A DNA stretch of 64,000 nt from Cristatella mucedo (lineage: Eukaryota > Bryozoa > Phylactolaemata > Cristatellidae): the NCBI GenBank assembly GCA_009760855.2, contig WPIO01000032.1, positions 3,047,001-3,111,000 on the forward strand, in the 5' to 3' direction. The notes under the pieces are model-generated. The model had not been told where the DNA came from. It saw nothing but the letters and a program-made list of their open reading frames with translations, and searched no databases. How positions within the stretch are numbered: the stretch's first letter is position 1; each line of letters opens with the position of its first letter. Positions 11,527 to 22,989 of the stretch are shown one piece after another. The position numbers and the translations under genes were made by a program.

Positions 11527-12620
11527 ATGGTTGCCCTTTTGCGATACGCTTTGGCTTCGGCTGCAATTGTGCTTGTCGCTTGCCAAAGTAATGTCTCTAA
11601 CAGCTTCTTGTGCTGTGATCTCAGCCGTTAAGAGTTGCTCAAGTAATAGTAGTTCGCCTCTATCCGTTGTAGATACCACCACTCAGCCTGTGGGATGCCC
11701 CACGTGCCTCCTGGCCGTTCATAGCCTTCTGGCAGCAAATGCTTCCTGTTCGTAAGTAATCTTCATCGAAACGACTGTAGCTCGTTGGACTATCCTTGCC
11801 GTGGTAGCCCTTACAAACTAGTAGTTGTAGACAAATGCCCAACATGCCTTCAAGATAAGCTTCTCAACCTTGAAAATAAGTCGTTTAGCTGCTTGGGCTA
11901 CCTGGCCTATCGTTCTCCCAATTCTTTTGAATTCACCGTCCTAATGCAAGGGTTCATGCTTCTTTGGATGATGGGGTTAAATGAAAAAGAGTATACGTTC
12001 AGCATTCTAGGTGGGCTGTATGGATTAAGCTAGACACGTTCCCTTGTATTTTAGGCTGCTAGGGGTTTTTGGAACGTGCCTGCAGGGTTGTCAAGCGACT
12101 GTCAAGCCTTACGCTTCGCTTGCCTTGCTGATCGACATCTACAATATATTCAAGACTTTGGGATGCCCCTTGGCAGGTAAGTCGATCACTGGCGGCATGT
12201 GGTGAATGTGAAGCTGGCTTTGCATGACAGCTACATTAAGGAAGGTCAGAGTTGCAGGCTAACGCTAGGCTCTTATTACCAACGGAAGCGGTGATGCCAC
12301 CAGATTAAAGATTTGTTCTCACAGTGACGTTACGATAATTAATTCGCGGTTCCTAATCTAACTGTGGCAAGCCGTGTGTGTGACAAAAGTCTCGTCACAC
12401 CCATCGGGGCTTCTCTCCCGTCGCTTGGTACTTCCTATATTGATTTCGAAACGGGCACATAATTTTAAGGAAAACTAGCTGGCTGAAGATGTTTGCCACT
12501 TGTAACCTAATGGCATTGAACGATCATGCCTGCTATAGGCAACGAGGGGTGGCAATAAGATCTGACTAAGAAACATAGGTGACTATTTAAGGCCGAGGAT
12601 TTAAGCCCTTGGCTGAGAGT

Positions 12621-12671
<51 letters not shown>

Positions 12672-15352
12672 AGGGAGAGGGAGAGGAGAATTGAGCCTTA
12701 ATAGATAGTCATCAGTCTTGCCGGAGCCCTGAATCTGTGTAACAGAGAAACAAAGACTCTGAATTCTTCTCGGTTAAGAGAATTGCTTACTCTCGGTCCC
12801 ACAGCAGATGGCCGTGTGCAATCTGTACTCACGCTTCATTTCCGAACTTCATGTCCTTAAAAAAATGACCACTGGTCAGCCTGTATTTTCTAAACTGAAA
12901 TAGATAGCTGTCCACCGTAAGTCGTTCAGCGATGGCAACGAAGGCGAGCACTCAGGTGCGCTTAAGACGCTAAGAAAACCCGAGGAGCAGAGCGGTTACA
13001 ATGCTACATTGACCACTGTAAGTCAGTCCCTTGAAGTGGGCTCCTTTAAATTGCTTCGTCAAAGAAATGAAATGATCATCATCAGCGGCCTTCGAAATTT
13101 AAAAATGACAAAAAGGTTCTGCTTACAGGAGGCCTTAGAAAATTTAAGTTATTTGTATTCGTTATACCTGTGCAGAAAATGCATATGACAGAAGCAAGAA
13201 CCCTTAGAAAACGATTGTGTAAGTTGCAGTAAGTTAGTCGCGACAGTATTCTTGATTTTTCTCTCAATAACGGAAATCTACAGATATTCACGTCGGCATT
13301 TTCGTTGGCAAATTATCTGGTCACTGTCATGATAATTCAAGTTTGTAATTCATATCATCAACCGTAATCTCGATGCTATTAATTTCGCGAAGGAAGACCA
13401 TAATCTTCACTGCTCAAGTTTCTATTGAACTGATCGTTTTTCCTAAGAAACGCATGTTTATATATTAACTAAGTCAACTAGTTAATCGCAGGCAGTATGG
13501 ATAAATCAATATTCACTTTGATTAATTTCAGATTCCTCTGTTGACGGAGCAAGCGATTAGCAAGGTTGCGATTGATAAGAACTTAATAGAAAACAAGTGA
13601 TGTGAGACACGCCTGCTTAAAAAATGCTGTTGGAAGCTCGTCACACACTACTAGGGATAGCTATAGAGGTATTCATGTCTAAAGGTTTCAGATTCCCCTT
13701 ATGATTCCTCGCTAAAGAGCTCTTTAACCTGGTAGTATTTCTAGTTTCGGGGACTATCGAGATCGCTTAAAAATCAGATGGCAGTTTCATGCAGAGATTA
13801 CTTTGAAATTATAGTGAAATTACTCTGATAAATTTATCAGATGTTGCTTAGGAAAAATGAAAGCTACTAATCGATATGAAACTGGGATTCAAGACTTTCT
13901 AATAAACTCGTTGATAGCCAGCGAAATAGAACCGAACTTTATCCGACTATAAAAGATGAGGCATTTTTATATCTACCATGCGCTCGGTAGGCATTACAAG
14001 CCGGCTAAGCGACCTCAGATCCTTAGAAACTGACGGAGATCTCCGAATAACAACCTCAAAATCATCGTAGCTCTTTAGCCTATCTTTGCTGAGGTGGCCA
14101 TTACAACTTGAAATTCATAGACAAATGTCTGATGTGCTTTCAAGATCGGTTTTTCAGCCTTTAAGAAATTCTCTTAGCTACTTGAGCTAGCTTGGCACGT
14201 TTCACTCTTAGATTTTGGAATCTTTCTGACCTAAAAGATCCAACCTTTTTTGAAACCAGTAGAAGCAAAAGCAGTATTACCTACATACAGCTGCACGGCT
14301 ACCCTATCGTTTGCGATTTTGATTTTGGGGGTAGAGCAATGAGAGGCTGGCTCGTACCGAAGAAGCAGGGTACGTGAGTGGGAGATGGTTGTGGCAGCCT
14401 TCTCCCACTCACGCGCCTGTCAACCCTGCTGCTTTCTCAACGGGTCAATCGAACTCGACAGGGACGGCTGTGGACGGTGCAGTTTAGCCAGCAGGCGGGG
14501 CTGAGGGGTGGCTCGTGGACGCCAGGCTTTGGCGGTCGGAGGCAGAGGTCCGGCGGCATACCACTCTGATGGCAAAAAATGTGGCACCTGTAGATATGGT
14601 AAGAGGAAGATTGTCAGTAGGGCCAAAGCGAGCCAGTCGATTCTGCATGTCCTCTCGCGGCTGCTCCGTTTCTCTTATCAGGATTGGCCGTGTAGTCTCT
14701 GGCGAAGTGCACCTGAGATGGCATGCTATACCTCAAGGAATGATGCACAAGCTCAGCCAGTATAGCTTGATAATAGCCGGTCTATACCTGCCCACCATGA
14801 CTCAGCTTATTGCAGCAAATACAAGTATTCCTGCATCCACGGATTAGGTTCTAGGCGCATTGAGAATCTAGCAGCTGATGTTGTAGGCTGCTCCACAAAG
14901 GCATCTTCATGCTTCGACTCTTTTGTTGTCCGACACGATGGACTGCTAAGCATGTCTCTGCGTTGTGGGTAAGTTCAACGCTGTTGAGGTTGTTTTACAT
15001 TTCTCATAATCGTATAAGCGCATTGGAATGATCGCATCGATGTTGCAGTGATCGTCTGGCATATAATCAGAGCTTTCAGTGCTTTGACAACGAGACCAGG
15101 TTGTCGCCGAGCTGTGTATTAAATCCAAACGGATCTGCCAAAACTATCCTGAGCACTGGATCAGACTTCCTCTGCAACAAGACTGCACGATGCTTTGATT
15201 ATGGCAATGTATATGAGCCAATGCCAAACCGAAGTTTTATGCAATATTCTGTCATTGATGACCAACGTCGCTATACGTGGGTTTGCAGGCCAAATACTGT
15301 ATTTTCCACGGATGTGTGCGTTTGCAACTGGGCCTTACCAACTGGTCGTTAA
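11527..15352 (+). CDS. CRP1: secreted 16-cysteine protein, five exons
   Basis: Assembled exons: 11527-11587, 11673-11751, 12055-12176, 14887-14968, 15049-15352, giving 215 codons plus stop. All introns are GT-AG with phases 1,2,1,2. Residues 1-19 are a hydrophobic signal peptide (VALLRYALASAAIVLVAC), so the product is probably secreted. The mature part has 16 Cys (29, 32, 46, 55, 59, 84, 89, 96, 114, 126, 137, 157, 163, 194, 205, 207), enough for eight disulfides, and four N-glycosylation sequons (N43, N121, N129, N158). The C-terminal part (about 137-209) has LNPNG, an FLC...RC...GNVYE block, and ends PNTVF...C-x-C. This is loosely like the end of peritrophin-type chitin-binding modules, so chitin or matrix binding is only a guess. 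CRP2 and CRP3 share the exon plan. Intron 3 is 2.7 kb and intron 2 carries a foreign domain fragment. The function is not known to me. Confidence 0.88.
11767..11945 (+). pseudogene. Double-psi beta-barrel (expansin/barwin-like) domain fragment in CRP1 intron 2
   Basis: The frame running to a stop at 12033 reads through NDCSSLDYPCRGSP, then VVVDKCPTC, then LNLENKSF and LGYL. The VVDKCPTC box followed by an LDLS-x-AF-like stretch and a terminal G-x-L is typical of expansin, RlpA and barwin-like double-psi barrels. Only about 55 residues match. There is no start codon and no clear flanking splice site of its own, and the fragment sits inside the 303 bp intron between CRP1 exons 2 and 3; the same intron is 77 and 165 bp in CRP2 and CRP3. 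It could be an alternative exon, but a relic of an inserted gene piece is more likely. A decayed copy lies at 14067-14230. Confidence 0.5.
12618..12684 (+). repeat. (GA)n / (GGGAGA)n microsatellite in CRP1 intron 3
   Basis: GA run followed by GGGAGA units. The rest of the intron from 12177 to about 14060 is AT-rich and shows nothing else I can assign. Confidence 0.93.
14067..14230 (+). pseudogene. Decayed second copy of the double-psi barrel fragment, CRP1 intron 3
   Basis: Aligns along its length with 11780-11940 (shared blocks include gtagctc, tagacaaatg, cttcaagat and a cttgag/ctagcttggc-like end), at roughly two-thirds identity by eye. The translation keeps a trace of the motif (FIDKC-x2-CFQD) but contains stop codons. 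It may be a tandem duplication inside the gene or a dispersed repeat. Confidence 0.5.
14365..14435. repeat. Strong hairpin at the edge of a GC-rich block, CRP1 intron 3
   Basis: cgtgagtgggaga at 14373-14385 is perfectly complementary to tctcccactcacg at 14401-14413 across a 15 nt loop. The stem can be extended by gcagggt (14365-14371) pairing with accctgc further out, with an unpaired bulge. The GC-richer sequence to about 14720 has open frames but nothing I recognise. Confidence 0.8.
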
Positions 15353-15447
15353 GATGTGTTCAGTTGTCACTTTCGTGCAGAAGATTTTCATTCGGTCAAA
15401 GTGCCTGCTCTGTTTGGTACGCAAACTAAAATCTGTTTTCCACTGAT

Positions 15448-15453
15448 AATAAA
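15448..15453 (+). terminator. Polyadenylation signal of CRP1
   Basis: AATAAA 96 bp after the CRP1 stop codon. Confidence 0.6.
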
Positions 15454-15544
15454 TGCAACGGCTTTCCATGCAGCATATTACATTCATTCAACACCTCTAT
15501 TCATGTTATGAGCAAAAATGTAGTGTAACCTCTTTCCACGAGTG

Positions 15545-16745
15545 TATACTAATAATGTTAATAAATTTGATATAGCGCCCTTGGAGAACTAAAACCTCTG
15601 TCTAGGTACTATACCTTTGCTGCAAAGGAAGCGCTATCGAATGGTTAGTGGAAGCATTTTCAATAAACAGCAATAACTGCATGGTTATAGGGACACGCAG
15701 TGTCAGCATGCAAGTTTGATCAGTGGCAGTATGCACAGTGTCACGCATGAGCACGAAAAGGACGAATCACATGAACCCACTAAATGCTGTGATAAACAGA
15801 TGTGTTTTTAATTTCTTTTTAAATGTAGGTAAGTTAGGATATGTCGTGAAGCAACGCGGGAGTGAGGTCTAGCTTTAACGAGCGTACGAACTAAAGGCGT
15901 AGTCTTCAAAGTATTCGAGATCTCCACGAGGTATGGGTAAACAGATAGATTCCGAAAAGCGGGTGGCACAATGCTTACCTTGGTGGGCCAGTAGATATGA
16001 TATGTACGCTGGAGCCAAAGAAGTAAACGATCCAAAAGTGAGTGACAAGACCTTGAAATCGATGCGTTGCTTCACTGGGAGCCAATGCATGTCGGCGAGA
16101 AGTGGTGTGATGAGGCAACTGATATGCTCACGACAGACGAGCCTAGCTGCAGCGTTTTGAACCAGCTGTAAGTGCCTTGATGCTCAGGCCGGTAGACCAG
16201 TAAGCAGTGAGTCACAGATGTCAAGACGGGATGTCACAACTGCAGGGACTAATTTAGATGTGGTATCCCTGACTGAACAAGCCGAATTTTAGGCTCGCTA
16301 CGTAGTTGAACGTAGGCGGACTTGACTGTGGAGTTGATGTGGTCGTCGAATGAAAGGTCACTTTGGAACATGACATTTAGATTACGCTCAGATTCAACAG
16401 CAAATAAGCTGGAAGAGCCTATTTTAAGCGTCAGCCTTACCAATTTTCGAATCACACTTGGATTGTCCATAACTTGCAACTTTGCTTTATGATCATTCAA
16501 TTTAAGAACGTTTGCTGCCATCCTTGAGTGGATTTCATCAATGTGTACAGCACGGGAGTTGAGAGAACTTACCATGCTACAGGGCTGGGAGGAATCAAAG
16601 CAAAAGTACAACTGAGTGTCATCTGTATAGAAGTGAAAGCCTAGATGGTGCCGGGAAATCACATCGGCAAAATGGAAAGTATAAACCGTGAAAAGAACAG
16701 GACCAAGCACCGATTCCTGAGTTACTCCATATTTCAGATGCTCCT
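15545..16745 (-). mobile_element. ATT-tailed LINE, RT catalytic region to 3' end
   Basis: Read on the minus strand: [17 protein letters not shown], then FHFYTDDTQLYFCF (the YADD box changed to YTDD), then MAANVLKLND, the C-terminal domain with HWLPVKQRIDFKVL and LAPAYISYLL, and the family 3' UTR at its low-coordinate end. Frames are broken in several places (16249-16710, 15875-16090 and 15808-16035 are the larger open pieces). The motif set is that of CR1/L2/Rex1-like non-LTR elements. Confidence 0.88.
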
Positions 16746-17124
16746 GGTTTATCTTTGTGCATTCACATCAACACTCTCCCACGAGTCTCCCACTGACATA
16801 CGACTTCACAACTTCAGAACGATTACACAGATTCAAGCTACTGTATCAATGCCGTGAAAAGGCAGTTACTTTCAGTTTGGGTGAGAAAAATCTTAACCTT
16901 AAAAAACCCTGTTTTAGTTTTTTAGATTTACTTTTGAGGTACATATTTTTGTACGTGTTTATGAAGCACAAGCAGGGAGAGGTAAGATGATGAGGGGCTG
17001 AAGTTCTCCTTAGATATTTCCAAAAAATATTTGGCAGGGCTACCTCAACAAAGCCGTAGCCGTTCATGCCCCTTTTACTTTGCCAGGAATTATGATTTAG
17101 CCACACGTTGCGAGTCGTAATGGC

Positions 17125-17295
17125 TCCCTAGGTAAGGCGGTTCCTTTTCACGACCTCGGCCGCGATGTTGTGGGTTCGAATTCGGTGGTGGGCGATCCTT
17201 CACTGCAAGCGCTGGTGATAGGCGTATGGGCTCTTCTATCGCTATACAAAAACAGGCTGTTAAATCAGCTAGTATTATATTATTATTATTACACG
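17125..17295 (+). mobile_element. tRNA-derived SINE, second family
   Basis: Head with ctaggtaaggcggttcc and a B-box gtgggttcgaattc, body similar to the SINEs at 59045-59225 and 63795-63950 (shared ggcgatcc-like and ctgttaaatcagct blocks), ending in ATT repeats. From 16746 to 17124 and from 17296 to 18045 I see nothing assignable. Confidence 0.65.
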
Positions 17296-18049
17296 TGGCC
17301 ATTTAGCCCTAGCCAGGTGTTTATTATATAACTAAGCTAAGATATGGGTGTTAGAAATATTGGGAAAATTGATTGCAGAGGACCACTGCCTTCAAGCTAT
17401 CGCTTTATTCGCTGCCAAAGGCACTCTAGTTTTCCACTTACCACTGGGAAATGTAAGTACTGTATTTTCATGGCCGTCTGACTTTTGAATAGTATGTGGC
17501 TGACTTTCAATGCAAGATGTTTTCTTTTTCTTTACCGCAACTCAGACTAACATTAACCCTAGATTGACCCAGCTTTAATTTTCTCTCGCTAATAACTTCT
17601 GCTGGGAACTATGGATATCTTTACAAAATATTGATTTTTCAAGGTTAATGATTGCCAGCAGAGAGGACTGTTTTTCATGTGCAATATATTCAATCTCCAG
17701 GTCTATCGTCCAAGCCATGCGTAATTTATTTTAAGTAATTCAAAGAGACTTAGATTGTAAGCGTTCGAAGAGAATCTTGTCCCGTTTACTCTCAGTATTT
17801 TTCAAGAACGTGCAAGCCTCAGCTGTCGCGTTGTCTTCATCGCATTAGGTACCTGCTACTCCGTTTTCTGGTGCTCAAAGGATTCAGTACTCGTGCGCAT
17901 TCTGGTTTCCATTCGTGCTTATTCACCTATTACTACTTCAAGTCCTCCAGTAGTTTTTGTCAGAGCTCTCAAGTCAGGTGTTGCCTGCAGAACACACGGC
18001 GGTAGCAGATTGGGCTAACGGTGTCAGACTAACATCTGCACAACAGCTA

Positions 18050-19585
18050 CTGACTGCATCACATTATCAAAGACACTGAAGCGAGTCGTGGCAGACCAGC
18101 TGAACTCACATATTGAAACTTCAAACCGTTCTTGTAAGTTCCAGTCTGGTTTTAGAGCTAATCACTGCACAGAGTCAGCATTGCTTTGGGTGTGTAATGA
18201 CCTACATAGTAATGCAGACTTAAGTAGAGTATCTCTGCTCGTTTTGCTCGATCTTATGGCAGCTTTTGATACTATCAATCCCCAAGTCCTTCTTGAGCGC
18301 CTGTCACCTCGCCTGGGCATCACTGGCACTCCATTGCAATGGTTCAGAACAGATTACAGTGGGAGAGTCCAGAGTATTGATAAAATAGTGGACACAAATC
18401 GTCCGAGGTACCTTTGAAGTACGGGGTACCTCAGGGGTCCGTGCTGGGTCCTGTTCTTTTTACGGTTCATACTCCCCGTCTTGCCGATATGATTGCTGGG
18501 CACAATCGCTTCCATGCGGATGGCATTCAGTTAGACGTCTGTTTTACTTCTAGCCCTCAAGCATGTCGAATTCTTTCAACTCTCTTGTAGCATGTATTGA
18601 TGATATCCGCACATGGATGGCAGCAAACATTCTTAAATTTAATGATGATAACACCATTTTACCAAATTTGAGCAAAATAAAATGCTATTTAGAAATTGGA
18701 AAGGTTAATGCTCAAAATAGGCTCTGCCAGAAAATGTGCTGTTTAATGAGCACAAAATCTTTATCATGTTCCAAAGTGATCTTTGATCGGACGACCACAT
18801 CAGCTCCACAGTCAAGTCTGCTGACTTTCAACTACATTACATTGCCAAAATCAGTACTTGTTTAGACAAGGATACCACATCTAAATATGCCCATGCATTT
18901 GAGACATCCCGTCGTGACTTCTGTAACTCACTGCTCGCTGTTCTACCGTCCTGCGCAACCAGGCTATTACAGCTGGTGCAAAACTCTAAAGCTAGGCTTT
19001 TCTGCCGTGAGCATCCCAGTTGCCACATCTCACTACTTCTCGTCAACCTGCACTAGCCTCCAGTCAAGCAATGCATCGACTGCAAGGTTCTGCCACTCAC
19101 TTTCAGGTGTCTTCATTCTTTGACTCCAGCCTATTTATCAGATATACTCTCTCACCATACCAAGCATCGTACAACCCGCATTTCAGAATCTATCTGTCTA
19201 CCTATGCCTCGTATACAACTCAACTTCTTTAGAGACAGTGTCTTTAGTGTGTATGGTACCAAAGCTTGGAACTCACTCCCAACCTTCGCCACGACATATC
19301 CTTACTTGACCAAATTTACAAGGAAACTAAAATGCAACTATTTAAGACAGCTTTTAGCAAGTCTCCCTGATTAGTCCTCTATCTGCTTATCCGTGCTGAC
19401 GCTGTTGCATGTTGCCACTAATCGTACTTACATGCTGACCCTGTGGATGTCAACAATTATTATTTGTTGAGCATGCTACCGCTAACCATTAATCGTGCTT
19501 TCTTTGCAGCTGATATAAAGTGCCTAGAAAGAGATTGAGTTTACTATACGTGCTATATGAAATGCATTATTATTATCATTAATAA
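18050..19585 (+). mobile_element. ATT-tailed LINE, RT to 3' end
   Basis: RT pieces in order: LKRVVADQLNSHIE, FQSGFRANHCTESALL, VLLDLMAAFDTINPQ, then [12 protein letters not shown], a decayed YADD region (FHADGIQLDVCF), the C-terminal domain (AYLSDILSHHTKH; FRDSVFSVYGTKAWNSLP) and a 3' UTR ending gtgcctagaaagagattgag and ATT repeats. 5'-truncated within the RT domain, with several frameshifts. Confidence 0.9.
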
Positions 19586-19844
19586 AACCAAATGTCTCTT
19601 GTTGGAGCGCCGGTTAACCTGTCTAACCACTACCTCTTTCTACCTTAAGAGCTGGTGCTAAATTTTCTAAGGCAGTCACGATAAACCTAGTGCTGTCCAT
19701 CATCTGCGAACTTGTACCACTGGAATGTCCACTCTTGGTACAATAAACCAATCATTGTTCACTGCCTGATACGAATGATGATGGACGAACGTCTTGACGT
19801 TTTCACGGTTACTCTGATTTAATAAGTCGAGAAACTACACAGCT

Positions 19845-21160
19845 ATTATTGATGCTACTCGACAGACAAGCCTAGCTGCAGAGCTTTGCACCAGCTGTAA
19901 GCACCTGATGGCACATGCCGGTAGGCCAGAAACATTGAGTTACAGAAGTCAAAACGAGACGTCATAAATGCATAGAACAACTTAGATGTGTTATCCCTAT
20001 CTAAACAAGCCCAAATTTAAGTAATGTTATGTAGCTGAAAGTAGGCGAACTTGACTGTGGAACAGATTTGATCGTCTGACGAAAGGTCACTTTGAAACAT
20101 GACACCTAGATTTCGTGCAGATTCAACAGGAGATATGCTGACAGAGTCGATTTTAAGCGTTAGCCTTTCCAATTTTTGAATCACACTTGGTTCACCCGTA
20201 ATAGTAAGTTAGTTTTATCATAATTTAGTATAAGAAAATTAGCTGCCATTCATGTGCGGACGTCATCCACACATGCAGCAAGGAGTTGAGAGAATTCGAG
20301 ATGGTCGAAGGCTGGAAGAAATCAAAGCAAAGGTACAACTGAGTGCCATCCGCATAGAAGTGGAAGCCTAGATTGTGATTGGCAATCACAACGGCAAGAG
20401 GGAGAGTATAGACCGTGAAAAGAACCGGACCTAGCACGGAGCCCTGAGGTACCCCATTGTTCAGAGATAATCAGAGGATCTTTGTCCATTCTCATCAATA
20501 CTCTGGAGTCTACCACTGAGATAGGACCTGAACCATTGCAGAGCAGTAAGAGTGATGCCTAGGCAAGATGAGAGGCGCTCAAGATGAACTTGGCGATCGA
20601 TTGTATCAAAAGCTGTCGAAAGATTGAGCAAAACATGCAGATATATTTTACCCATGTCTGCATTCCGAAGCAGGTTGTTTTACACCCGAAGCAATGCTGA
20701 CTCTATGCAGTGATTAGCTCTAAAGCCAGACTTCGACTTATTAGCAAGGTTTGAAGTTTAAATATATGAGTTCATCTGGTCTGTCACGACTCGTTAGATT
20801 GTCTTTGATAGGAATGGTAGAAGGGAGACAAGCCGGTACTTACTCAATTTCTCTTGGTTTAGTGTCGCTTTCTTGAGTAGTGGCCTGACTGCAGCTTTTG
20901 TGAAAGGTGCTGGGATATGACCTGAGGATAATTACACATAGCCAGCAACAGAATAATGCAACGTAGGAGCAGGACAGCAGGAATAGAGTCCAAAGTACTA
21001 GTTGTCTTCTTTGGTTGTAATATGAACTCCAGGACCATATCACTAGTAACCTGATTTAATGTGGACATTAAGAGGCTGCAAGGAATCAAGGGACAGCATT
21101 CTAGGGGCATGCCGCCATCGCAGCGATGGGTTCCATGATTTGGCCAACTTCTGGACAAAA
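19845..21160 (-). mobile_element. ATT-tailed LINE, RT domain, minus strand
   Basis: On the minus strand: FTKAAVRPLLKKATLNQ near 20870, FRANHCIESALL near 20705, LLNLSTAFDTIDRQ and ALQWFRSYLSGRLQSID (20500-20655), [14 protein letters not shown] and [14 protein letters not shown] (20320-20437). YADD has become YADG. The 3' UTR is missing at the low-coordinate end, where the copy stops near 19845, close to the tail of the opposite-strand LINE ending at 19585. Confidence 0.88.
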
Positions 21161-21162
21161 AA

Positions 21163-21255
21163 TAATAATAATAATAATAATGCACTTGATAAAGCGCCCT
21201 CAGATAACTCAATCTCTTTCTATGCGTTTTACATTTGCTGTAAAGGAAAAGCAAT
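21163..21255 (-). mobile_element. ATT-tailed LINE, short 3' tail
   Basis: AAT repeats, gcacttgataaagcgccctc and the UTR end only, minus strand. The following 21256-22940 holds no feature I can support beyond a possible SINE 3' trace at about 22060-22090. Confidence 0.8.
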
Positions 21256-22945
21256 TTATGAAATGCAATGAAATACAGAATATATGTATAAATAGAGAAT
21301 GCAATGAAATACCGAAATGAAATGTAAAATAAGAATCGAGATAAGCAATCAGCTAGATCCTCACAGAAATTATCAGGTAAGGAGCTTACCTGGAATGGCT
21401 GGCTCGGGCTCCCTGGGAGCAGAGGCTTCACTCTCACGACGAGGTCTACATTTAAACACATTAATTACAATATTTTACTCTATTATATATTATACCGATT
21501 GCATGTTGAACTCCTCCAGCGGTAGTTCAAGCCATTTCCTTATGCCTACCCTTGGAACGAGATTAATACCCTAAAGTCAATTTAGTTTGCTGGTGAGCGA
21601 GCTATCGTTTGGCATCAGCAGGAAAATGTATTATTGAAAGTATTTTGATGGCTGGGGATTTATCAGCTGCTGAGCCGGAGAGCTATGCAGGCTGTCCGTT
21701 ATTTGATTAGCATTGCGCACATGCACGTTCGTTGTCTCATCTGATGATTTCATTTTGTTAGGGCCCGAATAATATACTTGATATTAAGGATGTAACCAAG
21801 ACTAGTTAAGAAACTTGAAAGACTCATCAAAAACTATACGTATGCTAGCCGAGAGGCAAAGCTGTAGAACCTCAAGGATAGACTACAGAGGCTGCTTGGA
21901 ATTAGTGGCTTCGCACAGAGAAAATGGTTGATACTAATGGTCACATTTGCAAGACACCGGTAGTTTCTCTCAACGGCTCTAACGATCTCGAAATTAGCAA
22001 CCAGGTTAATGCTAAGTAAAAATATCCCAACGACCAATCTTTAATTTAAAAATTCAACCTGAAGGCTGACCCGCAGCCAAAACCTTGGCCGTAGAAATAG
22101 ACTTCTGCAGCTTTCACGTAGATAAGAAAGTAAAAAGTGTTTAAGACTCTGGCAGAGACTGCTACATACGCACTCAATTGCTGCCGTCATCTAATCATCT
22201 TATGAAGAACAGCAAAATTGTTAAGTATTTTTAGAACTCTAAATTGTGTCAATAATTTTGTAGTATGTGAAAAAGAAGTTTAAAATTGAGCCATATAAGA
22301 ACTCTTGTAGATTAAGTTACTTGAAAGTGGCCACACTAAATCCCGTTAATTGATCCGAAAAAAATAGTTGTTGAGTAAATCCCAGTTTTCTGTAGTTGAT
22401 ATGAGGTTACTATTCATGCCACCCTGCCGCCACTTTTTTATCTTTCCAAAATCAGCATTCTTTTCTCACTCTTTGTTGTGTAGTGGCAAGCACAGAGCTT
22501 TAAATTCGACACACATTGGAGCTTTGTCTAAGCCATGCAGAACAAAAGAACCACGGAAGCTTGATCGTGAAATACTCTTTCTATTTTATGTATTGCCCCA
22601 GGGGTGACCAAACAAATTGCGTAAATACACGTCTTAAGGAGTCCGCGTTTTTTTTGCTTTATTTTCATGATAGTCCTAGCTACCCCACCTTGGTTAGCAC
22701 TTAGCTTGCTGATGATGCTGCCTCCGTTTGAGCTGCTTTGAACCCAATAATGCTCTAGACTCCTGATAAGCAGATCAACGCTAGTAACAGCAAACAATCG
22801 GAGATGCATGGGCTTAGATCATCGTGAGCGGCTGAGATAGCCTGCAGGTGATTAAATAGCCATCTTTCCATAATACCCGTGGGTAAGAGCCTGCTGCTAC
22901 TTGGATTGGCAAATGACTCATTGGGAGTCGTGGCACCAGACGTGG

Positions 22946-22955
22946 CTTTAAAAGG
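22946..22955 (+). promoter_or_regulatory. TATA-like box of CRP2
   Basis: ctttaaaagg, ending 34 bp before the CRP2 ATG. Similar spacing to the TATA-like boxes of CRP1 and CRP3. An AP-1-like TGACTCA lies just upstream at 22914. Confidence 0.5.
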
Positions 22956-22989
22956 GGGACTCTTGAGCCCGAGGTGCACTCTGATCGCA

